From assembly GCA_022702545.1 (NCBI GenBank), contig JAHRBC010000002.1, positions 2,728,001-2,792,000 of the forward strand: a DNA stretch of 64,000 bases. The letters are read 5' to 3'. The DNA comes from Phycomyces nitens. Its lineage: Eukaryota > Mucoromycota > Mucoromycetes > Mucorales > Phycomycetaceae. Positions 24,741 to 34,668 of the stretch are shown here, in pieces. A program made the translations under genes and the position numbers. The notes under the pieces were generated by a model that was given only the letters and a program-made list of their open reading frames with translations, did no database searches and was not told where the DNA came from. Positions within the stretch are counted from its first letter, which is position 1; each line of letters opens with the position of its first letter.

Positions 24741-26305
24741 TGTATTTGGTCAGCCTAAAGAATAAAGCTCCCAAGGAAAGACAAAAATTAACAACTGTGG
24801 CCCAAAATCATTAGGCTGAAAACGGCGAAACAATATTGCTAGACATAAATGCATATATGTTTGGTTGTACTACTTGAAAAATTTAAATCACTGTGGAGCA
24901 ATTATGTTTAATGGAGAATTAAACAAACCGTTCCATTATATTAATCTGCTCACTATTTTTGTTGTAAATGCACTTATGCTTCTTGTATTTTGATTTGTTA
25001 CCATGGATACAGCAAATAATTATTGTTATAGTTTTAAAAAATAAGAGTTTAAATTGTAACCATAACAACAATAATGATGATGATAGTATCTGTACCAATT
25101 AAATAGCTTTATCATACTTGCATAATAAAGAAATGCTTTCAGACATACTTTCTTTATTGACAAACGCTCTAGGATGCGCTTCTTCCATTTTAAATGTAAC
25201 ACAAACGACAAGGCCCGTTATTTTCCCGTCCATTGTCCAATCATAAATTTACGGGGAGCATTAGAGCGTGCCGTCTAATAAACGTTATATCTACACCTCG
25301 AGTCGTTCCGTGCTTCTGCAGGATGTCTCAGGGATAGGGTTAACACACGGCTTTGAACACGACGAGGGTACCTACTAAGTATGTCCTACTTTATTAGCCA
25401 TTTGATTCTTTTTAAACAGTTTGAATATATGGTTATATGATTTATTGACCATCTAGAAAGCATAGCCCTTGACAATTGGTAATGGTATCATGTTTGATTT
25501 GCATAGCCAAGATCAAGCAAAACTTGGTTTTCTGACGTAAATCACAAAATAAATCAATCTATTAATTGGCGCGGCAATTCGGCCTTAATATTTATCCAAA
25601 AATATCAATACGAAATGACAGTTTCCCATGAACCGTTTTCTCTTTCTTTCTTTTTTTATTGGGAGGACAGGAACCAAATTGTTTATATTGATTTGAAAAA
25701 GAATGGTATGGTTGATACGCTCGTCAGATATTCATTTCCAAGATTGATTTATGTTGTCATGGTGATTAATTGTTATCAAGTACTGATAGATGACCACTTG
25801 AGCTTGGCTTTGATCACAACGATGATGATAGTATGGCCAACAAATGATCAACGATTGATTATGATTCATCTTCGGGTGAAATTTGAAATGTACATAAAGA
25901 AAGCTTAAATTATTTACCATGGTGCATTTAACTGTTCAGACCTCCTTAACAGTAAATAACCAAGATGTGCATATATTTTGTATCAACTCAATACCATACC
26001 ATAACATACTTGTCTTTAATTTTTCTTTATTTGTCTACAACCACCAACTCTTGAGAACTCTTTAGGATATCAATGCAAGATACCCAAATATTCTCTATAT
26101 ACAAATATTTAGATTCTGTGCACTTGAATGCATAAATATAAGCTTTTATATTGATCATCGCCCTGCACATATTGAAATATCTAAAATTGCTAGACCAATA
26201 CTGTGTTTTAGAATTCCCAAACTATCCTGAATATGAGCCGTGGGTTGAACTCAAATCAAGCTCGCTATCATGGAACAAGCTTTGATTACATGTAGATGGT
26301 GAATG
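24741..26305 (-). repeat. Right arm of the long inverted repeat
   Basis: Reverse complement of the left arm. Its outer 84 bp (26222-26305) are coding sequence of the GPCR gene, including its stop codon, so the gene's 3' UTR and polyadenylation region lie inside the arm. Confidence 0.85.
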
Positions 26306-27626
26306 TCGCTGCGAGGGGTGAACTTTGGCTGATAATTGGATCGACGTCGGAAGATGAGCAAAGGATAATCTTTGCCTGGAGATCCGAGAGAGTGATGCGG
26401 TCCGGTTGGTGAGATTTTCAGTGTTCCTTGATAGGGTAGTTTCCATGGTCGGGGCTTTTTCTTCTTCGTCTTTATGTCTAAGGCTGGATATAACTCGCCG
26501 GGTAGCCGCCGTAAAGGCTGGGTCTATGAGGAAAATTAAGAAAATGAAGATGCCTTTTTGTCTCGTCAGTAACACGATAAATAGATCCATCACGGTATTT
26601 ACCTTGAATAGGAAGTGCAATATAAGACATAATATAGAAAAAGGGATTGACCTTTGTGGTGGTAGCCATAATACATATATTTGCAACCCCCCAGATACGA
26701 GTAATAATCAATACTAGATTTGAAGGATGAGCACTTTATCACCAAATGGTATCAATTGTTAATAAGAATTACTTACTAATAGGATACCAGATTACTTTAC
26801 TGACCGTCTTTAAGACATACGATGATTCTAGCTTTCGATCATTCTTGGTTGACAGTTGGGATTGTAATAAACTTGCCGGGGCTGCTGGTTGGACCTCACA
26901 AATAGTGCCCAAACGCTGGTGTGGGCGAAAGAACAAGTGGGAAAAGTAATTACGCTTATTGTCTAGAGCTAGGCTTGCATTGATTGTAACTTCTTCTTTT
27001 CGTATCTTGACCAAGACCAGGGAGATCGAAATGCAGCAGTATACGATAAATATGGCCACCCAGAGGTATATAGTAGTGAGAGCCCATATAAGAGATCCCT
27101 TTTGAGTTGGGGCGTTGTACCAGCAAACCCCCATACTCAAGTTATAGCCATAGTGTGTATTCTTTGGGAACAATGGTATGATGGCAAGGATGAATGAAAT
27201 AGTGAAGCTTCCGATGAGATAGTACAGCTCCAGATGTTTTATGTGGCGGGTAGAGTGAACATAGACCAAATGGAGATTTATGGCCATACAAGTGAAGCAG
27301 GCAGCACTAAACACATTAAAGAATATGAATAGAAACATGCAGAATCCACAAGCATGTACCGGGAGGTTTTTTGTATTTCGGCACATTGACGATCCACCGA
27401 GTATTATATGTGATATGGCTCCATATACCAGTAGACGAAGCGATGCACGGTCATGACTTGGGGATATCCAGCGAATTAAGCCATAGCCTAGACAGACGGA
27501 TAGAGTAGTGGCAAAAGAGGCAATGTATAGAATCTTGCTAATACTTTTTGAAAAGTGCAAAAGATTATCAGGGACCACTCCCGTGTCTAGTTCTGTCTGA
27601 TTAAAGGACCATAAAAACGACGCCAT
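26222..27626 (-). CDS. Seven-transmembrane G-protein-coupled receptor (Git3/cAMP-receptor-like)
   Basis: Three exons, 27626-26777, 26713-26603 and 26523-26222; 420 aa. An Asn-glycosylatable extracellular N-terminus (FNQT) is followed by seven hydrophobic segments. Between TM6 and TM7 the sequence reads YPIILIITRIWGVANI and FFYIMSYIALPIQDPAFTA, the usual TM6-TM7 layout of fungal Git3/cAR-like receptors. A Cys in the first extracellular loop (SMCRNTKNLPVHACG) and a Cys before TM5 (MGVCWYN) could form the conserved disulphide. The C-terminal tail of about 100 residues is Ser/Thr-rich. The ligand is unknown. The final 28 codons lie in the long inverted repeat, and a dead Tc1/mariner element sits about 200 bp upstream of the start. 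Confidence 0.85.
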
Positions 27627-27830
27627 TCATGCTCTTTACAAGAAAAAAAAAAGTAGCCTTCAAGAAGTATGTTAAATAAGAAATCCAAGAATCAATATAT
27701 AGTTGTTGATAAACTGAAACCTATCAACTAGATTTCAAACATTGATATACGATATACCCCAGCACAATGATAGACAGATTATATAATTGGACAAGGGCTG
27801 CATAAAAGTATGGTATTGAAGGCTTATATA

Positions 27831-29181
27831 CACTGAGTGTCAAAAAGCTTCGTAACTTTTTATAGTCCGAACATTCTCTCAAGTTACAAAGATCTTCTTT
27901 TTTTCTTCTTAATCAACATCTTTTATAACACAATCAAAAAGTTAAAACTACCAGCATGACACCTAACTATGCCTCTACAAACAAAAAATATTACTTTCAA
28001 TATAACTTATGGAATTCTTGTACATGAGAGCATTGTTAATGGTGTCAAGCAATGTGACTGCAAAAAAGTTGAATGTTAGCAAGTACGTTGTTTCGCGAGT
28101 ACTCAAGCATTACAAAGAGACTGGATCATATGAAAGACTCAAGTCCACAGATCTTGTGAAAAAGCTAAATTAAAGAGATTCATGGGAAATTTTTCATGAG
28201 ATCAAGACAGATCCAACACAGCCCATGACATTCATTCGAAAGACTGTTGCCAATACTACATCAGCAAATACATTTAGGAGATTTCTTCGCAGCCATGGCA
28301 TATACAAATGTGAAATGCTAAAAATGCATATAATCTCCAAGGATAACCAAGAAAACCGATCGGCATGGGCGAAAGCTCATCTTGATTGGAGTGCTAATGA
28401 CTGGAACTCCATCATTTGGTCTGATGAGAAGCGATTTAGGCTTTTTGGAAGCGATGGACGCCAAAGAGCTCTTTAAACAGACAGAACCAGTCTTCTATCC
28501 ACAATGATATCCCCAACCATGAAGTTTGGAGGTGGTTCTATCATGGTTTGGGGATGCTTCTGCAGCATGGGTGTCGGAGAACTAAAGTTGATTTCTGGCA
28601 AAATGAACTCCAAGAAGTATACCAAGACCTTGGAAGAAGGATATCTTTCCTCGCTCAAAGAATTTGAGTTCCAATCAGGTGGGAGAATACATGTTCTGAA
28701 AAAAGACAACTCAAGAAGTCATACAAGCAGACTTGCATGAGAATGGAAGGAGCAGTATGGGCTGAATCTTTTACCTGACTGGCCTCCTCAAAGCCCAGAT
28801 ATTAACCCTATAGACCATATCTGGGATTATTTGAATAAGAGGATCCGGTCAGGCAGATACAACTTGAATAGTCAGTGGCATCTTTGCCATGTTTTAGACA
28901 GGGAATGGAGAAGTATTCCACAGGAATATTCGAGTCGTCTAATCTTGAACATGCAGCAAAGATGCCAAGCAGTTATTAATGCTAAAGGCAAACACACTAG
29001 ATACTAATGAATAATTTATGAAACTATATATTTAGCAAGTTAATACTCTCTACTCCCCACATCTATAGTATGGGATATTCACTCAATGTTCTTTACGTTT
29101 TATTTAGTATTAGAAAAAAGTATGTCTATATTCTTAAAGTTTAGCGGACTATACAAAGTTGCGAAGCTTTTTGACACAGTG
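27831..29181 (+). mobile_element. Tc1/mariner-family transposon, inactive, with TIRs and TA target duplication
   Basis: A 1351-bp element is bounded by TA dinucleotides at 27829-27830 and 29182-29183. The terminal inverted repeats are about 37 bp. The left begins CACTGAGTGTCAAAAAGC and the right, read inward, begins CACTGTGTCAAAAAGC; both continue TTCG(T/C)AACTTT and TATAGTCCG. The left TIR carries two extra bases. The interior encodes a broken DDE transposase on the plus strand. Confidence 0.93.
27957..29007 (+). pseudogene. Tc1/mariner transposase, degraded
   Basis: Starting near ATG 27957, a helix-turn-helix-like part (AKKLNVSKYVVSRVLKHY) is followed by the catalytic domain. The three acidic residues are in IIWSDEKRF, in KDNSRSHTSRL (KDN instead of the usual QDN), and in WPPQSPDINPIDHIW (Asp instead of the usual Glu). 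Spacing between the second and third is 35 residues, one more than in DD34E. In-frame stops interrupt it after KKLN, after RQRAL and after TSRLA, and there is a frameshift near the N-terminus, so it cannot make an active enzyme. Confidence 0.9.
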
Positions 29182-29288
29182 TATTTGTATTCAATGGGGC
29201 TTAGATATTGTATGGCACCAAAGCCTTGGAAAATATAGCTTGTTTCAATTTACAAGAGCATACATTAATCATTTCATCTGGCATTTTT

Positions 29289-29809
29289 TTATTCTCCCCA
29301 GTCGGGTATCATGGCAAATTCATAGCCAGGATATCTGTAGTACGCATAATAGGCAATGTACATATGGTACACACCTATTTTAAAGACGTATATAAAGGTG
29401 TAGTTGAGTTGCATGCACTGTATATTGGTGCGTAGATTACCTGGAATAAACATTATACAGCCAATAACGATAAACGGAATACCTCTTTCTCCCCAGCCCT
29501 TTGAATGTTGTTGGATATTAGATATGGTTTATATTCAGCAATAGAAACCTACGTTTGCAGTAATGTAGCCAAGCTTAATCAATACTCCAACTACAATAAG
29601 AGCGGATCCTGCCAAGAAGAGCAGTATGGCCAAGGAAATTGCTTGCCATGGTACTGTGATGGCAACATTAGTCTTTCTTTCTTGACCACTATAATAAACC
29701 GCTTGCCTTGTGGCTCTGGTGCAATAAATTGCTCAGCAGAAAATCCGGTATCTTCCTGCAATTGAGCTCGTTGTCGACGCTTTGATTTTGATTTGAATGG
29801 ATTGTGCAT
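29289..29809 (-). CDS. TMEM230/TMEM134-family small membrane protein, with apparent 1-nt frameshift
   Basis: Three exons: 29809-29553, 29498-29441 and 29374-29289, all GT-AG. The protein starts MHNPFKSKSKRRQRAQLQ. Two membrane segments follow: VPWQAISLAILLFLAGSAL and GIPFIVIGCIMFIPGVYHM. It ends with the family-typical AYYAYYRYPGYEF and a short acidic tail (about 133 aa). TMEM230 proteins act in secretory and endosomal vesicle trafficking in animals. Within exon 1, the frame of the N-terminus (EPQGKR) and of the membrane part (YYSGQERKTNV) differ by one base. Adding one base at the CC dinucleotide 29699-29700 would restore the frame and also give the correct phase at the first intron. This could be a real inactivation or a homopolymer sequencing error. 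Confidence 0.82.
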
Positions 29810-30083
29810 TATAGAATTCAATAAAACCAGAATGAAGCCGAGAAAAATAAGTCAAAGGTTGCCATGGGCACGGCTTTTGCTGCCCAACTCCGCCAAGGTG
29901 GCTCACATGGTTTCCGTAAGCAAAATAAAAAATAAAATAAAATAAAAAGTAAAAGAAATATTTCCTCTATCAGAGTAAATAAAGAACCAATACATTTACC
30001 CAAAGCAAGAACAGGCTTAGTTTCTGTAATATTTTACATGCACATGTATATTTTTAAAGGTGATTCATCTAAACCTCTTTAAT

Positions 30084-31551
30084 CTATCTCAAGGGGCTGT
30101 AGGTCAAGGGCTTCAAGATGTAGGACTGCATACTGTCAATAAAACGAACTATGGGAACACCATTCAGGAGTCAGTATCCATGCTGCCAAGACCCACTGCT
30201 CATTTAATGGTTATCTTACCTGTCTTGTAAACCGTATCAGACCATCCCTCTACATGCCAGGCCTCTTCACGCGTTGTCTTGCGCGCTTGCAAATCCCTAA
30301 ATCCCCCAATTAACACACAAATACTCTCAATGTTTTCAAGCGAATTGCTTACGGGTAAGACCACATGTGGTGAACAGTATTCAGGTCACCGAGTTGACTG
30401 AACCAGGCACCCACAGGTTCACAGAATTGGCGCCTGCACTCGAGTCCCTTTCTCCTGTAGAAATTTGGCCATTGTAAGTACTTTTATTTAACCCCTGTAT
30501 ACCAAATGTTTTTCTTTTCTTGGTTTCGTTTGGAAACTTACCAGTGCATTTCCCATTCCAGCAAATGCCCAGGCTACACAAGAACATATATCTTGTTAAG
30601 CGGCCATTTAAAGAATATACGTCATGTTTGATTTATCGTTACCTTTAGACTATACTTTCGCAACTCATAGATCCCGTTTGTTACAGTAGGCGGAGATGTC
30701 TTCCAGAACGAAAACTCTAGCATGATGTTATTGTATCTGGAAATCAAAAGGGGACGGAGCTCTTTCATAAATTGGGCGTAGGCCTAAGGTACAAGATGAG
30801 TATACCATTCAGAGCACTTTTTTCATAATCTACTTACAGGATCCTGGGATAACTGCGCCATTGTATGCTGATGGCCAGGATATCCTTTGTATTCCCAAAT
30901 GTGAACTAGTGTAACGAGATTAAGTTTCAGCATCAATAATCTCTGGATTACATGAACAGCATTGATTTTCCCACCCCAGTCGCCCTTTCCCCACTCATTC
31001 AGTCTACTTTTAAACCAACAAAAAAATCTTACCAAAAGTATCCAGTTCTCCTACTTCAATAGACCAGCTTCCACACAGGTGGACATCGTTGGCAGGGTCA
31101 TTGGCAATTCGAGGATAATGCAGAGATCTTAAAGCCAAATGGTTCATTTACATATCTAGATCCAAATCGACTTACACTAATTTGATGTATTCCTCAACCT
31201 TGTCAGGTCTTACTCGATGCTCTGTAGGAAAGTCAATATTGATTATTTTTTTTCAACCAAAGTACAAGACTTACTCTGGAGTTCATGGACATATTTTCCT
31301 CTTGCAAGCACTTTTGAGTGAGTCTGGCTCTCATCTTCCTTGACTGACTTTGATCCATAAAGCACTGCTTCAATGATTCCGTTGGCCTTCTTGGGAAGAG
31401 ATGCCTCTTTGGAAACGGATGCTTCTGTATCTTCTTCCTTCTGGAGTCTGATCGGAGAAGTATGAAGTCTTGCCAAAGGGGTAAACATACGTGTACCGGG
31501 AAGTACACTAGAGAGACGTGCTCGAGTAGCTTGTCGAGTAAAAGATTGCAT
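30084..31551 (-). CDS. NIPSNAP-family mitochondrial protein
   Basis: Nine exons: 31551-31275, 31221-31176, 31127-31033, 30905-30838, 30783-30643, 30573-30542, 30454-30353, 30296-30220 and 30148-30084; 300 aa, every junction keeps frame. The first 60 residues (MQSFTRQATRARLSSVLPG, basic and Ser-rich) look like a mitochondrial presequence. Two NIPSNAP (dimeric alpha/beta barrel) repeats follow: one with KVEEYIKLV, CGSWSIEVGELDTFVHIWEY, and a second with NGIYELRKYSLKPGHLLEW and LGDLNTVHHMWSYPDLQAR. The family is implicated in mitochondrial quality control and vesicular transport, but no enzymatic role is established. A 32-nt internal exon (30573-30542) is unusually short. Confidence 0.93.
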
Positions 31552-31770
31552 TAAAGTTGAAATTAAGAAGAGGAAGAAGAAGAAGAAGGATAAAGCTCTC
31601 AGTCTAATAAATAAGTAAAAAAAAAGAACATTTGGTTTTATGAATATAAAATATTCATCTTGCGTCACACCGTCCTTTTCCCCCACACACTTGTATTATG
31701 TTTAGGGCTTCATCTATTTATATATGTATGTATGTATATAATTATATAATTATATAATTTTATAGTGTAT

Positions 31771-32414
31771 TTAATTAACATCAGTAGTGTCTACGATATC
31801 TTGAGATGTCACTTTCTGACTGTCTTTGGGATCTATGGGCGTTGCTAGTGTTGATGCTTCTTTCTGAACCTTTTGTCTCTTTTGTGCTGGTTCTTCATTT
31901 TCCAGGGCTTCTTTTCGTCGTTCAATGGCTGTCTTTAATGTAAGTGTGGGTGGAATGACATCCTCGAGAAATTCAAATTGTTCTACTTCTGTCACAGTAG
32001 AGGCTACAGAATATACATAATGGGAATTAGACAAGGAAATATAAAAGAAAGGTCAGCAATTGTTTTTTATTTTTATTTTTTTATCTTCTTACCTAGATCT
32101 TTATAGTAAACCGTCTTTCTTTTGTCTCGCTTGGCTCTCTGATAGCCTTCTGTGACAAGGTATTCCATAAACAATTCCTGCAACAGGAATACATATCGGT
32201 TTTAATTGGCATTCAAGCCAAAGAATCGTAAGGTGGCAAGGTGATTGGGCCAATGTATACTTACAGTAGCATAAGCAACGCAGAATATGGCTTCTGCATT
32301 GATCAATGATACATCTTTGTCTTCTTTGATGACGCGTTTGACTCGTGCCAAAGGTATGATTGTGGTGCCTGGCAAGCGTTCGAGTTTTGAATTAGAAGTC
32401 TGTTCGGATTCCAT
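31771..32414 (-). CDS. Histone-fold protein, Dpb3/POLE4 (DNA polymerase epsilon small subunit) or CHRAC-type
   Basis: Three exons, 32414-32265, 32177-32093 and 32003-31771; 155 aa. The histone fold covers about residues 15-85, beginning LPGTTIIPLARVKRVIKEDK and continuing with ISAEA-like SLINAEAIFCVAYATELF and DKRKTVYYKDLAS. It is followed by FEFLEDVIPPTL, which resembles the post-fold segment of yeast Dpb3. Such proteins pair with a second histone-fold subunit in DNA polymerase epsilon or in ISWI/CHRAC remodellers. The two uses cannot be separated from this sequence. The C-terminus is charged, with a basic KRQKVQK patch. Confidence 0.82.
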
Positions 32415-32694
32415 TAGTTGTGAATAAATAAAAAGAGAAAAAGTTGTGTTGGGCAAACCAAGGGACTTTGAAGGTTAAGAAAAAATGCCAGTCAAAGCGA
32501 AACCATCTTATTCTGGTGACTGCTTCATTTTCATTATATTTTTGGGTATAAAAAATGGAATGAATGGCAATACAGAATAGAAGATTGAGGTCTTTTAATG
32601 ATATTGATCTTTTGTGTATTGTCCGTGTGGAAGGTTGCCAAGAGACTTTAGGCCAAAGCCTGGTCTGTAGGGTAGCTGTCAAGTGGTGGTTAAT

Positions 32695-32937
32695 TTAGCT
32701 ATTAATATCATTATTTTGTTGTTGCAAGATATAAATGATAATGGACTCGTCTTTAAAGCCCAAGAGATCAATTATATCATGTGTAGTCTTGGATATTTGT
32801 TTTGGACTGTGAATAGAGATCCTTTCGAGAAAGTCTTTGATAAAGTACCTTGATCTTGATCTTGATCTTGATTTTGATTTTGATTTTGATTTTGATCCTG
32901 GCAAGATCCAGTTGAGCAGTTTATTTAGGCGTCTTTA
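32695..32937 (-). other. Orphan ORF without a start codon, SR/SK-dipeptide plus helical segment
   Basis: The minus-strand frame is open from a stop at about 32936 to TAA 32697-32695 and has no ATG. It reads LNKLLNWILPG, then alternating Ser-Lys/Ser-Arg from the hexanucleotide repeat, then DFLERISIHSPKQIS and DIIDLLGFKDESIIIYILQQ. The last part resembles N-terminal helical modules of splicing DEAH helicases only vaguely. It may be a gene relic, a terminal exon of an unrecognised gene, or chance. Confidence 0.3.
32849..32896. repeat. TTGATC/TTGATT hexanucleotide tandem repeat
   Basis: About eight 6-bp units, the first half TTGATC and the second half TTGATT. Confidence 0.9.
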
Positions 32938-33208
32938 ATTCATGGTACCCAAAAATACAAAGTTTACCGCAGCAATCTGTACAAATAACCCGAGTTCTCC
33001 TCTACTTGATCGTACGCAGGGCTTTTCCAACAAAAGATAATCTAGAGACGACTTGCAAACAATTAATGGACATAAAAGGCAGGTCTTATCCTATTGGCCT
33101 GTTCGGTAATCAAATATTTTATTTTTTTTGCTTGTTCCCAGCGGTCAAATAAATTACAATGCATCTATAGGAGAGAAAAATAACTCGGGCAAAGTTGTTC
33201 TTTTCATC

Positions 33209-34381
33209 ATGTCTCTTCCAACCGATAATTTCCTTGACGCCGTTCGCGTATCCTCTACTGAATGTGTTGAGAATAGCCCAGTCCAGGTACAAATCTACTG
33301 GTTGATCAAATGTCTGGCGTGTACCTAACGCGCTCTATTCTAGATATCCGATGAAGGCATGCGTAATTTCCTTCAAACACTCGACAAACACCAGTTTGAA
33401 GAGCTTTCAATCGATTCCCCTATGCGCATGCCCCTCAAGTTCAATTCGGTGGCAGAAGAAATCAATTTTGTCAGCTTTATTGATATACTCAACTTTGGAA
33501 GTGGCTACCGTGTACCTCTTCACGAATTAGCTGGTAGAGGGTAAGCTATCAACCATAGAGTATCAATGGCCTTGCTAATATCTAATAGTGCCTTTGATAC
33601 TATTCGCTTTGGCGCCATGTCCTTCCATATTGGAGGAACACCCATGACAGCCGAAAAATTCAAAAGTATCACAGCGTATGAAGTGTCAGAGATCTTCCAG
33701 ATCCCCATTGAGCGCGATGTCCATCCTCCCAACATGCCTTTTGTCACAATGTCAGAGCCAACCGCCCTCAAGCCTTTGGCAGTTGGCATTGCTTCTGTTC
33801 TCAACACTACTGGTGATTTCCTCGAGAAACATCGCTACAATGACATGGCTAGCTTCATCTTGGATGTTACCAAACCGCAGCCCAATAAGTTGCCCTCTGC
33901 TTCCAGACTTGTAGAGCATCTCGTGAGAGCCCTGCCGGGATTACAGGACATTTATACTATTAACGGCAAAGATGTATACATTTTCAAAAAGGCCCAAATC
34001 CTCACTTATCATCTGTGGATGTTCTTCAGAGATCAAGATCCCGATCGATTTGACTTTGCAGATATTAAACGCTTGACGATCTTTTCAGATAATGTGATTC
34101 CTACAATGTTGGAGCATCTGGGCATCTTGATTATTCCTTCTGAATGGAAACAAGAGATTGTAGACAACAAGGACGTGGGCGAGGAAAAGGCAACCATTCT
34201 CCGTGCAGCTGCTATTGTGGCATGTGACAAGATTGTCCAACTGACACGGTCATCATCACCCATTGGCCCAATCGCCAACATGACTGAAGGTGACCTTGAT
34301 GTCTATCTCTGGAGACTTGGAAAGGAAGGAGAATATCGAAAGATTCCTCGGGTTGAGTGGAGAGATACAGTAATGTTTTAA
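33209..34381 (+). CDS. QNG1: Queuosine 5'-phosphate N-glycosidase (DUF2419, queuosine salvage)
   Basis: Three exons, 33209-33286, 33344-33540 and 33589-34381; 355 aa, typical of the family. Recognisable segments are the N-terminal DNFLDAVRVSSTECVENSPV, FNSVAEEINFVSFIDILNFG, and GTPMTAEKFKSITAYEVSEI. Further on come ILTYHLWMFFRDQDPDRFDF, TIFSDNVIPTMLEHLGIL, and the C-terminal DVYLWRLGKEGEYR. These eukaryotic proteins release queuine from queuosine monophosphate taken from diet or tRNA turnover, so that it can be reused by tRNA-guanine transglycosylase. Fungi that keep this gene presumably scavenge queuine. The first ATG before the conserved N-terminus was chosen. Confidence 0.92.
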
Positions 34382-34668
34382 ATATTTAAGCATACAAAAA
34401 TATATATAAGCATTTCATCACATTTTTTTTTGGGCCATGCAAGGTGGCTATTGTGACTTGCTTTCAGGCAAAGGCATGTTTTTGAGCTCTTTCTCTCCCC
34501 GCCTTTTGCCTTTCATGCCCTTTTTCGTTACCTTTTGTTCTGGTACAACCTTCTGTGTGGTAAGAAAGGAAACAAAAGAAGTGAAAACAAATATATGAAA
34601 AAGAGGCATACTATTTCCGTGTGAGAAAGTGATTAAAATTGAACTTTTGGTGTCGACGTGCTCCAGTG
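34382..34668. other. Short spacer between two plus-strand genes
   Basis: A minus-strand frame (34448-34678) is present, with a basic tail after a possible acceptor, but its parts do not join into a credible gene. Nothing else was seen. Confidence 0.4.

Larger units (their letters stand above)
32415..33208. other. Divergent intergenic region with an orphan ORF and a hexanucleotide repeat
   Basis: The region lies between the Dpb3-like start (minus) and the queuosine-salvage start (plus). Apart from the ORF at 32695-32937 (separate entry) I see no gene. Confidence 0.5.
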
